DNA of 5,137 nt from an uncultured Lachnospiraceae bacterium (GCA_937915975.1 CALGGL010000131.1:1-5137), one strand, 5' to 3'. Positions 1-5,103 are shown, counted from the stretch's first letter. Made by a program: numbers and translations. The notes: generated by a model not told the origin, from the letters alone.

Positions 1-2
1 TT

Positions 3-65
3 TATAGGTGCTAAAAATCGAAAACTCGCTACGCTCAAACAGTTCGATTTTTTTACGCACCTATA
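3..65. terminator. Imperfect hairpin, probable bidirectional terminator / palindromic repeat
   Basis: Two arms pair: ATAGGTGC at 4-11 with GCACCTAT at 57-64, continuing inward as TAAAAA and TCGAA against TTCGA and TTTTTA with small bulges. This gives about 20 base pairs around a 20-nt loop (23-42) that contains CTCGCTACGCTC. On the plus strand the inner stem runs into seven T residues (48-54), as expected of an intrinsic terminator for a gene entering from the left. On the minus strand it lies about 115 nt past the ABC-F stop codon and could end that transcript as well. The arm and loop motifs recur in the hairpin at 3796-3882, so it may also belong to a dispersed repeat family. The window edge hides whatever lies to the left. 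Confidence 0.45.
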
Positions 66-180
66 TGCGAATTTTCGCTTTTGATTTAACGCAAATCGGA
101 CTAAATGCTAATATATAGACCTGTTTTTATCTGATGTATTGTGATCTTTTTTTGATTATGTGATAAGGCTCACGCCCGTG

Positions 181-2178
181 TCACAAATCTTCTAGTTCAT
201 AATATTTCTCATAAGCTTCTACAAGCTTTGTGTCAAGGTCTTCCCGTTCAATGCTTAAATCGTTCAATTTCTTTGAGTTGGTTGCATTTTCGGGTGCGTT
301 TATTTCTTCGTCGATTTTGGAAATTTTTTCTTCCAAGTCGGCGATTTCTTTTTCAAGCTTTTTTAAATCGTTTTCGCGTTTTCTTGCCTTTGCCTGTTCT
401 TCCTTGTTTTTCAGGTAGGCTTCCTTATTGGATAGTGCAGTATTATTGTCAGCAGTAACATTTGATGCGGCAGCTTCGCTTATATTATAAGTGCCGTCAG
501 AAACAGGTGAGAATATACCTGACTTTACACTACTTGCTTTAGCACCTGTGTTTTTTGCTTCAGCTTCATATATAAGCTCTTTATGACTCTCATAATAATC
601 ATAATTTCCTATAAATGAATATAGCTTTTTATCCTTTAATTCCACAATCCTTGTAGAAATTCGGTTTATGAAATATCTGTCGTGGCTTACGCAGAGTACG
701 GTTCCTGTGTAGCTTCGTATAGCCTCCTCGAGTATTTCCTTTGAGTGTATATCAAGGTGGTTGGTCGGCTCATCAAGTATAAGAAAGTTTGCGGGAGAGA
801 GCATAAGCTTGGCAAGTGATACACGTCCGCGCTCACCTCCGGACAGGTCGCCTATCCTTTTAAATACATCATCGCCCGTAAACAAAAATGCTGCCAGAAC
901 ATTTCTGATTTTAGTGTTCGTAAGGTCAGGGTAGGAATCGGATATTTCTTCAAATATGGTTTTGTGTAAGGAGAGTATCTGATGCTCCTGATCATAGTAG
1001 CCTACCTTTACTCTTGAACCGAGTATAATCTGACCTTCATCCTTTGGTACAAGACGGTTGATTATCTTGAGTATTGTGGTCTTGCCGGTTCCGTTTGCGC
1101 CTATAAGACATACGTGTTCACCACGTTTTATCTCCATATTCATATCTGAAAAAAGGTTATTTGTTCCAAAGGACTTGGAAAGCTCCTTTATGGTCAAGAC
1201 ATCATTTCCGCTTTCAACAGACGGAGAAAGTGATAGTCTCATATCGGCGTTTACCTCGGTCGGTTTATCAAGCCTTTCGATTTTGTCTAACATCTTTTCA
1301 CGGCTTTCGGCACGCTTGATGGATTTTTCTCTGTTAAACTGCTTTAGCTTTTCGATGACTGCTTCCTGATGCTTGATTTCCTGCTGCTGATTGAGATATG
1401 CCTTCATTTGCGAAGCTCGTATCTCGGCACGTTTGGCAGAATAATAGGTATAGTTGCCGTGATAAATGATTGCCTTAGTATTATCTATCTCAACGATCTT
1501 GGTCGCGATTTTATCTATAAAATATCTGTCATGGCTTACGATGATAACACTTCCCGGATAAGAAGAAAGGAAGCCCTCAAGCCATGCTATGGATACCATA
1601 TCAAGATGATTGGTCGGCTCATCAAGGATTATGATATCCGGCTTGGTGAGAAGGAGTCTTCCCAATGCGACACGCATTCTCTGACCGCCGGAGAGGGAGT
1701 TGATATGTCTGTCGTAATCTGCTTCGGTAAACCCAAGTCCCTTAAGCACACCGGTAACCTCGCTTTTATAGGCGTATCCGTTTTCGTGGTCATACTGTGT
1801 GGAAAGCTTGTTATATGTATTCATTATCCTTTCAAGCTCTTCACCCTCGGCATGCTTCATATCATTTTCAAGGCTGCGGATTTTCTCCTCCATATCAATA
1901 AGATATCGCTTTGTCTCAAGCATTTCCGCATAGATTGTATTGTCAAAGGATATGTCCTGATGCTGAGAGAGGTAACCGATGGTGGTATCCTTTGCAAGAA
2001 CTATCTGTCCGTCATCTGCGGTTTCCTCGCCCATAATAATTTTAAGAAGAGTGGTTTTGCCGGAGCCGTTTATACCGACTATGGCGAGCTTTTCTTTTTC
2101 CTCTATATGAAATGAAACGTCAGAAAGTATCTGATTGATTCCGTAGGCTTTACTTATATTTTGAACTGCGAGTATCAT
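181..2178 (-). CDS. ABC-F family ATPase, YdiF-like ribosome-associated translation factor
   Basis: This encodes a 665-aa soluble protein with two ATP-binding cassettes and no membrane segments. ABC-F proteins bind the ribosomal E site and use ATP to relieve stalled or faulty translation; some confer antibiotic resistance. NBD1 has Walker A GINGSGKT (35-42), signature LSGGQ (162-166), Walker B ending in E187 and SHDRYF (215-220). An arm insertion lies at about 85-135. A charged helical linker (about 245-310) contacts P-site tRNA in relatives. NBD2 has GANGTGKT (360-367), LSGGE (445-449), catalytic E470 and SHDRYF (498-503). A low-complexity stretch (about 540-585) leads to a C-terminal coiled coil (about 585-665). 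From memory the whole resembles Bacillus subtilis YdiF. The linker is ordinary in length, which argues for a housekeeping rather than Vga/Lsa-type resistance role. The start at 2178 is chosen because AAGGAG sits 7 nt upstream; extending to 2247 would run into the promoter. Both cassettes appear catalytically intact. Confidence 0.95.
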   Translation of the reverse strand: MILAVQNISKAYGINQILSDVSFHIEEKEKLAIVGINGSGKTTLLKIIMGEETADDGQIVLAKDTTIGYLSQHQDISFDNTIYAEMLETKRYLIDMEEKIRSLENDMKHAEGEELERIMNTYNKLSTQYDHENGYAYKSEVTGVLKGLGFTEADYDRHINSLSGGQRMRVALGRLLLTKPDIIILDEPTNHLDMVSIAWLEGFLSSYPGSVIIVSHDRYFIDKIATKIVEIDNTKAIIYHGNYTYYSAKRAEIRASQMKAYLNQQQEIKHQEAVIEKLKQFNREKSIKRAESREKMLDKIERLDKPTEVNADMRLSLSPSVESGNDVLTIKELSKSFGTNNLFSDMNMEIKRGEHVCLIGANGTGKTTILKIINRLVPKDEGQIILGSRVKVGYYDQEHQILSLHKTIFEEISDSYPDLTNTKIRNVLAAFLFTGDDVFKRIGDLSGGERGRVSLAKLMLSPANFLILDEPTNHLDIHSKEILEEAIRSYTGTVLCVSHDRYFINRISTRIVELKDKKLYSFIGNYDYYESHKELIYEAEAKNTGAKASSVKSGIFSPVSDGTYNISEAAASNVTADNNTALSNKEAYLKNKEEQAKARKRENDLKKLEKEIADLEEKISKIDEEINAPENATNSKKLNDLSIEREDLDTKLVEAYEKYYELEDL

Positions 2179-2185
2179 TTGTTGT

Positions 2186-2191
2186 CTCCTT
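2186..2191 (-). promoter_or_regulatory. Ribosome binding site of the ABC-F gene
   Basis: The minus strand reads AAGGAG followed by 7 nt and then ATG at 2178-2176. This site fixes the start of the ABC-F protein. The longer open frame starting at 2247 adds a 23-residue leader with no ribosome binding site, and that leader overlaps the promoter. Confidence 0.85.
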
Positions 2192-2218
2192 TTATTATGA
2201 AAGTTCTCCAGCGTGGAC

Positions 2219-2247
2219 AGTATAGCAAGGATTATAAAAATGTGCAA
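2219..2247 (-). promoter_or_regulatory. Extended -10 sigma-70-type promoter of the ABC-F gene
   Basis: On the minus strand the -35 is TTGCAC (2247-2242) and the -10 is TATACT (2224-2219), 17 bp apart. The -10 is preceded by TGC, forming the extended -10 motif TGnTATACT, which compensates for a -35 matching only 3 of 6. Transcription would start near 2212 and give a leader of about 34 nt that carries the AAGGAG site. Confidence 0.6.
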
Positions 2248-2289
2248 GTGATAAAAAATTTGCGGTTTTTTAGATAATTAATGCATAAA

Positions 2290-2317
2290 TTTACATAATT
2301 AGCACTTGTTTACATAA
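2290..2317. repeat. 9-bp direct repeat TTTACATAA x2
   Basis: Two exact copies of TTTACATAA start at 2290 and 2309, 19 bp apart, upstream of the ABC-F promoter. The spacing is nearly two helical turns, as seen at some protein-binding sites. In sequence this AT-rich a chance repeat is also plausible. Confidence 0.3.
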
Positions 2318-2351
2318 AAATGACACGATTTGTTGCATTTTGCTTTTTCTA

Positions 2352-2399
2352 TTGACTTTTTGCTTTGGATATTATACCTTTTTTTCAGGCAGATATAAT
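2352..2399 (+). promoter_or_regulatory. Candidate promoter region for rpn
   Basis: A consensus -10, TATAAT, lies at 2394-2399, but no good -35 sits 15-19 bp upstream of it. A near-consensus -35, TTGACT (2352-2357), is followed at a short 15-bp spacing by TATACC (2373-2378). Another TATAAT at 2459-2464 also lacks a -35. At least one of these probably drives rpn because no gene on the plus strand precedes it within the window, but the sequence alone does not decide which. Confidence 0.3.
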
Positions 2400-2401
2400 T
2401 C

Positions 2402-2415
2402 TTGTTTTCAAACAA
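2402..2415. promoter_or_regulatory. Operator-like palindrome at the candidate rpn start site
   Basis: TTGTTT, 2 bp, then AAACAA form a perfect 6+6 inverted repeat beginning 2 bp after the TATAAT at 2394-2399. It would overlap the transcription start, the usual place for a repressor site. The half-sites loosely resemble the outer bases of FNR/CRP-family boxes, but no specific regulator can be named. Confidence 0.3.
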
Positions 2416-2436
2416 TCTTATTCATTCGAGATTTAT

Positions 2437-2487
2437 CCTGCCAAATACTCAATAAAAATATAATTGCTGCTTTTATGGTAAGGCAGG
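2437..2487 (+). promoter_or_regulatory. GC-rich inverted repeat in the rpn leader
   Basis: CCTGCC (2437-2442) can pair with GGCAGG (2482-2487), which ends 5 nt before the AGAGGTG ribosome binding region (2491-2497). An upstream GGCAG (2388-2392) could compete for the same CTGCC if transcription begins early enough. The long 39-nt loop makes this weak as a single hairpin, so a role in translation control is speculative. Confidence 0.2.
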
Positions 2488-2501
2488 GAAAGAGGTGCTT
2501 T

Positions 2502-3425
2502 ATGGAAAAGGAAAATCATGTATTAAATTCGAAGGAAATTGTCGATGAGCCGGTTAACGTTATTAGGAATTATAAGGACACGGTTTTTCGTATGCTTTTT
2601 AATTCAAAAAAGGAATTACTTTTACTCTATAATGCTCTAAATGATACCGAGTATACGAATGAAGATGAACTTGAAATCGTTACACTTGAAAATGCAGTTT
2701 ATATGACGATGAAAAATGATGTTTCATGTATGCTTGATATGAATATTCAACTGTTTGAACAGCAGGCAAGTATTAATCCAAATACTCCGCTTCGTTTTCT
2801 GATGTATATTGCCAGACAGCTTGAAAAACTTATTGTTAAGAAGAATTTATATGGCAGTAAGCTTATTGAACTTCCAAATCCGAGATTTTTTGTCTTTTAT
2901 AACGGAAAAGAAGAGCAGCCTGAAATAACTGAATTGCCTCTTTCGTCATCATATAAACATAAGACAGATGATGTAAATCTTGAGTTAAAGGTATTGCAAT
3001 TAAATATAAATAAGGGCTATAATGAAGAAGTAAAAAGAAAATGTCCTACATTATTTCAATATATGCAGTACGTTGATGTGGTACACGATTACTTAAAGGG
3101 TCATTCTCTTGAAGAAGCTGTACCGTTTGCAATAGACTACTGTATAAAGCATGATATATTGAAGGACTTCCTGTTAGCAAATAAGGCTGAGGTGATATCA
3201 ATGAGTATATTTGAATTTGATGAGGAATTATATAAAAAATCTATTCGTGAAGAAGGCTTTGAAGACGGATATAATGCTGGAGTTGAAGAAAGTAAAAAGA
3301 CTATTGAAGAAAGCAAGTCGATTATAGCCCAAAAAGATGAAACAATTGTGAATATGCATGCAGAGCTTGACAATCAAAGGGCAGAGATAGAACAACTGAA
3401 AAAGCTTCTTAAGGAAAAACAATAA
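2502..3425 (+). CDS. Rpn family recombination-promoting nuclease / YhgA-like PD-(D/E)XK protein (RpnL-like)
   Basis: This encodes a 307-aa soluble protein. It opens with NYKDTVFRMLF (23-33), typical of the Rpn/'putative transposase' proteins abundant in Lachnospiraceae. The likely PD-(D/E)XK core uses an acidic residue at D73 or D79 and the E-x-Q motif E86-Q-Q88, equivalent to the family's EHQS, followed by NPNTPLRFLMY (92-102). RFFVFYNG (128-135) and AEVISMSIFEFDEE (229-242) are further family blocks. The tail (about 245-307) is a charged coiled coil with a tandem heptad (262-268 and 269-275). Family members are Mg-dependent DNA endonucleases that promote RecA-independent recombination, and some are toxic antiphage proteins. 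They are not true transposases, and no terminal repeats are seen here. The start at 2502 follows AGAGGTG; the earlier ATG at 2475 lacks such a site. The gene stands alone between its own leader and a strong terminator. Catalytic residue assignment is by pattern only. Confidence 0.88.
   Translation: MEKENHVLNSKEIVDEPVNVIRNYKDTVFRMLFNSKKELLLLYNALNDTEYTNEDELEIVTLENAVYMTMKNDVSCMLDMNIQLFEQQASINPNTPLRFLMYIARQLEKLIVKKNLYGSKLIELPNPRFFVFYNGKEEQPEITELPLSSSYKHKTDDVNLELKVLQLNINKGYNEEVKRKCPTLFQYMQYVDVVHDYLKGHSLEEAVPFAIDYCIKHDILKDFLLANKAEVISMSIFEFDEELYKKSIREEGFEDGYNAGVEESKKTIEESKSIIAQKDETIVNMHAELDNQRAEIEQLKKLLKEKQ
3152..3160 (+). promoter_or_regulatory. Possible internal extended -10 promoter within rpn
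   Basis: TGATATATT fits TGnTATAAT at 8 of 9 positions and would start a transcript near 3167, about 34 nt before the internal ATG at 3201. No matching -35 lies at the right distance (TTGCAA at 3127-3132 is 22 bp away). Such motifs are common by chance in AT-rich coding DNA. Confidence 0.2.
3189..3196 (+). promoter_or_regulatory. Strong internal Shine-Dalgarno inside rpn
   Basis: GAGGTGAT is complementary over eight contiguous bases to the 3' end of bacterial 16S rRNA and ends 4 nt before the in-frame ATG at 3201, giving about 8 nt from the GG core. It is a better match than the AGAGGTG serving the gene's own start at 2502. It uses GAG for Glu230, whereas by hand count most Glu codons in this gene are GAA. 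Confidence 0.55.
3201..3425 (+). CDS. Possible internally initiated C-terminal Rpn product (RpnS-like antitoxin), in frame with rpn
   Basis: The ATG of Met234 in the Rpn protein has its own strong ribosome binding site and would start a 74-aa protein sharing the stop codon at 3425. It would lack the nuclease core and consist of MSIFEFDEE, then an acidic helical coiled coil with a tandem heptad (Rpn residues 262-275). For E. coli Rpn proteins, separately translated small C-terminal products have been reported to dimerise and block the toxic full-length nuclease, and their helix repeats vary between strains. The same arrangement is inferred here from the start signal, position, size and tail character. 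The alternative is that AEVxxM is conserved only for protein structure and the ribosome site is coincidental. Confidence 0.45.
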   Translation: MSIFEFDEELYKKSIREEGFEDGYNAGVEESKKTIEESKSIIAQKDETIVNMHAELDNQRAEIEQLKKLLKEKQ

Positions 3426-3430
3426 ATCAT

Positions 3431-3467
3431 AGCAGTTCTTGAAACAATAATTCAAGAACTGCTTTTT
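3431..3467 (+). terminator. Intrinsic terminator of rpn
   Basis: A perfect 13-bp stem (AGCAGTTCTTGAA at 3431-3443 with TTCAAGAACTGCT at 3451-3463) encloses a 7-nt loop and runs into TTTTT and then AGTTTATTT. It begins 5 nt after the rpn stop codon. It is the cleanest terminator in the window and separates rpn from the downstream genes. Confidence 0.93.
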
Positions 3468-3487
3468 AGTTTATTTACATCAAAAGA

Positions 3488-3516
3488 TGGAAAAAACAGT
3501 ATATAAGTGGTACAAT
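3488..3516 (+). promoter_or_regulatory. Extended -10 promoter of the 76-aa gene
   Basis: TGGAAA (3488-3493, 4 of 6 against the -35 consensus) is followed after 17 bp by TACAAT (3511-3516, 5 of 6), which is preceded by TGG to give an extended -10. The start would be near 3523, leaving a leader of about 27 nt containing the AAGGAG site. It lies directly after the rpn terminator, where a new transcript must begin. Confidence 0.5.
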
Positions 3517-3549
3517 AACGAGGTAAAAATATTTGATAAGGAGATACAT

Positions 3550-3780
3550 ATGTTTAATAATAAATCAAAGTCCGCAAGAAAAGAAGTGGAAGCAATCTTC
3601 AATGAGATACAGATTAACCTTGAAAACAATTACAAGGATCTGGCTATCGGTGCGAGAAAAAATGCAGAAAAAAGGCTGGATGAATTAAGGGCGGATGGTT
3701 CACTTAGTGATAAGGATTATGCCAAGCTTAAGGCTACACTTGATGATTATACAAAACGTATGGAAGGATATCATCATTAA
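3550..3780 (+). CDS. Small conserved-looking helical protein of unknown function
   Basis: This encodes a 76-aa highly charged protein with no signal peptide, membrane segment or cysteine. After a basic N-terminus (MFNNKSKSARKE) it appears almost wholly helical, with LSDKDYAKLKATLDDYTKRMEGYHH-like content in its last third: an LSDKDY helix start near 52-57, an amphipathic helix, and a terminal GYHH. The middle block NNYKDLAIGARKNAEKRL (26-43) recalls small uncharacterised proteins in Lachnospiraceae, by memory only. The start at 3550 follows AAGGAG (3538-3543) at 6 nt; the longer frame from 3487 would overlap the promoter. It has its own promoter behind the rpn terminator and may be cotranscribed with apbE if the 3796-3882 hairpin allows read-through. 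No function can be assigned. Confidence 0.8.
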   Translation: MFNNKSKSARKEVEAIFNEIQINLENNYKDLAIGARKNAEKRLDELRADGSLSDKDYAKLKATLDDYTKRMEGYHH

Positions 3781-3795
3781 ATTTTGACATCCTGA

Positions 3796-3882
3796 ACTTA
3801 CGCTATCGAAATATTTGGGTACACGCATAGCTCACTGTCGTTCACGCTATGCTTTGCACCTAAATATTTCGATAGAGTAAGT
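3796..3882. repeat. Long imperfect palindrome / hairpin between the 76-aa gene and apbE
   Basis: The arms pair over about 33 bp. ACTTAC (3796-3801) pairs with GTAAGT (3877-3882). After one mismatch, CTATCGAAATATTT (3803-3816) pairs with AAATATTTCGATAG (3862-3875). GGT then pairs with ACC. After a loosely paired patch, GCATAGC (3825-3831) pairs with GCTATGC (3846-3852) around a 14-nt loop. There is no T-run on either side on either strand, so it does not look like an ordinary terminator. It shares AGGTGC, ATCGAA and a CTCRCT..CGYTCA-like loop with the hairpin at 3-65, in a different order. It could be a dispersed palindromic repeat or an attenuator or mRNA stabiliser between the two genes. Confidence 0.75.
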
Positions 3883-3909
3883 CCTTAAGTATATATTATG
3901 GGGGAATTT

Positions 3910-4995
3910 ATGCATAGAAAAATTATTGAATTTTTAAAAATGCTTATGCTTGCTATCGTTCTTATACTTGCCATTGTTGCATACAAAAAGAGTGATAGTG
4001 ACAGCGGTGGTGACTATGTATATCAGACGGTTTATGATTTTGCCATGGGTACATCGGTGCAGGTAACTATCTACGGAAATAAGGATAAAAGCTTCAAGCC
4101 GGAAGATATAGTCGATAAGATTAAAGAGCTTGATGAAAAGCTTATATCATGGCGAAATAAAGATAGTGAGCTATATAAATTGAATCATGAGTATAAGGTT
4201 GGGGAGCCTTATTATATAAGCTATGGGCTTATGAAACCTCTTATGGATTCTGCTGTTTTATCCGTTGATAGCTTTGGGGCACTTGACCTTACCATAAGGC
4301 CGCTTGCAAATCTATGGAATATCGAAGAAGCAACGTCAGAGAATTTTACCGTTCCAACGGATAAGGAAATAAAGAATACATTAAAATATGTTGATTATGA
4401 AGCGGTAGATGTAGTCATATATGAACATGACAATTATGTCGTGTTTGATAGGGAAGGCATGATGATTGACCTTGGCGCAACAGGAAAGGGTTATGCACTT
4501 GATGTAGCTTACGAAATACTTAAAGAGCATAATATAAGCGGAGCTATGGTTAGCGTGGGTGGAAGCATTTTAATCTATGGAACAAAGGATTCTTATAAGA
4601 AAGAGGATAATACCTGGAAGGTGGGAATCCGTGATCCGAAGGGTTCACAGGAGAATTTGATAGGTTATCTGGAGTATCCGTGTGAGGAGGGCTTTAGCAA
4701 ATACATTTCAACCTCCGGAAACTATGAAAAATATATCGAAAAGGATGGAATTATTTATCATCATATCTTTGACAGCAAAACAGGTTATCCTGCAGCTTCG
4801 GGACTTGCTTCGGTAACGGTGGTTTGTGATAACGGACTAAAAAGTGACGGTTTATCCACAGCCTGCTTTGTACTTGGGTATGAAAAATCCAAGGATTTGC
4901 TGCGGCATTACAATGCGGAAGCTATATTTATAGATGAGGATAATAATGTGACGGTTACAGACGGACTTAAGGAAATATATAAGGAAAATAAATAA
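3910..4995 (+). CDS. apbE: FAD:protein FMN transferase ApbE, membrane-anchored
   Basis: This encodes a 361-aa enzyme that moves FMN from FAD onto a threonine of target proteins (for example RnfG/RnfD, NqrB/NqrC or extracellular FMN-binding proteins), outside the membrane and with Mg. The N-terminus has basic residues (HRK, 2-4), then a hydrophobic segment (11-25) followed by KK. No lipobox cysteine is present, so it is probably held by an uncleaved anchor. ApbE motifs run in order: FAMGT (44-48), DSELYKLN (85-92), DLTIRPLANLW (126-136), IDLGATGKGYA (186-196, K193), SVGG (215-218), WKVGIRDP (236-243), TSGNYEKY (268-275), HHIFDSKTGYP (284-294) and SDGLSTACFVLG (312-323, the metal/flavin region). 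Length is normal and nothing appears broken. The start at 3910 is preferred because GGGGG lies 5 nt upstream; an ATG at 3898 would add four residues but has no ribosome site. No clear promoter: TATATT at 3892-3897 lies too close to the start. No substrate protein is encoded nearby. Confidence 0.95.
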   Translation: MHRKIIEFLKMLMLAIVLILAIVAYKKSDSDSGGDYVYQTVYDFAMGTSVQVTIYGNKDKSFKPEDIVDKIKELDEKLISWRNKDSELYKLNHEYKVGEPYYISYGLMKPLMDSAVLSVDSFGALDLTIRPLANLWNIEEATSENFTVPTDKEIKNTLKYVDYEAVDVVIYEHDNYVVFDREGMMIDLGATGKGYALDVAYEILKEHNISGAMVSVGGSILIYGTKDSYKKEDNTWKVGIRDPKGSQENLIGYLEYPCEEGFSKYISTSGNYEKYIEKDGIIYHHIFDSKTGYPAASGLASVTVVCDNGLKSDGLSTACFVLGYEKSKDLLRHYNAEAIFIDEDNNVTVTDGLKEIYKENK

Positions 4996-4996
4996 T

Positions 4997-5036
4997 TAAG
5001 CTAACGTGAAATCTATGATTTTACGTAGTTGGCTTA
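4997..5036. terminator. Hairpin after apbE, probable terminator
   Basis: TAAGCTAAC (4997-5005) pairs with GTTGGCTTA (5028-5036), and after a 3-nt bulge GTGAAATC (5006-5013) pairs with GATTTTAC (5017-5024) around a TAT loop, about 17 pairs with two wobbles. It starts just after the apbE stop. The plus-strand tail is only moderately T-rich (TTATATTGTAT). The minus-strand tail, running into TTAATTATTTATTTT, is better, so it may work in both directions. Confidence 0.5.
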
Positions 5037-5074
5037 TATTGTATAAAATAAAACAGATAAACTAAAACAGAAAA

Positions 5075-5103
5075 AACATATAAGTCCAGCGGTGATATGT
5101 CAA
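5075..5103 (-). promoter_or_regulatory. Candidate minus-strand promoter at the right edge
   Basis: On the minus strand a consensus -35, TTGACA (5103-5098), is followed after exactly 17 bp by TATGTT (5080-5075, 4 of 6). Transcription would start near 5068 and run left into the hairpin at 4997-5036. A TGTG-N6-CACA inverted repeat (5105-5118) lies immediately upstream, where an activator or repressor could bind. No protein is encoded between this start and the hairpin. Confidence 0.3.

Larger units (their letters stand above)
2179..2501. other. Divergent intergenic control region (ABC-F / rpn)
   Basis: This 323-bp AT-rich stretch separates the two divergent genes and holds no credible gene. The left third contains the ABC-F ribosome binding site and promoter. 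The middle contains a 9-bp direct repeat, TTTACATAA, at 2290-2298 and 2309-2317, whose copies start 19 bp apart (nearly two helical turns). The right half contains candidate -10 boxes for rpn, a 14-bp palindrome (2402-2415) and a 6-bp GC-rich inverted repeat just before the rpn ribosome binding site. Confidence 0.7.

Noticed and set aside
1369..2115. A 248-codon open frame on the plus strand opposite the ABC-F gene
   Set aside because: It lies wholly antisense to well-conserved ATPase motifs and its product resembles no family; it is a shadow of the real gene.
181..2178. Antibiotic-resistance ABC-F protein (Vga, Lsa or Msr type)
   Set aside because: The inter-domain linker is of ordinary length and the overall layout, with arm and C-terminal coiled coil, fits the YdiF-like housekeeping group.
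2179..2247. N-terminal extension of the ABC-F protein starting at 2247
   Set aside because: It would overlap the extended -10 promoter and has no ribosome site, while the ATG at 2178 has AAGGAG 7 nt upstream and matches the family's usual N-terminus.
2340..2501. Upstream extension of the Rpn protein with a hydrophobic start resembling a signal peptide
   Set aside because: It covers candidate promoter elements and the leader, lacks a ribosome site, and Rpn proteins begin close to the NYKDTVFR block.
2502..3425. True transposase or insertion sequence
   Set aside because: Despite the family's 'putative transposase' name, no terminal inverted repeats or target duplications flank the gene, and the fold is a PD-(D/E)XK nuclease rather than a DDE or HUH enzyme.
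3137..3455. Two overlapping minus-strand open frames opposite the end of rpn
   Set aside because: They are antisense to the coiled-coil tail and terminator, with low-complexity Phe/Ser-rich products, and have no ribosome sites; they are shadows.
3784..3812. Promoter built on the consensus TTGACA at 3784-3789
   Set aside because: At 17 bp spacing the -10 position reads CGAAAT, only 3 of 6, and the segment lies inside the hairpin arm; not enough to call.
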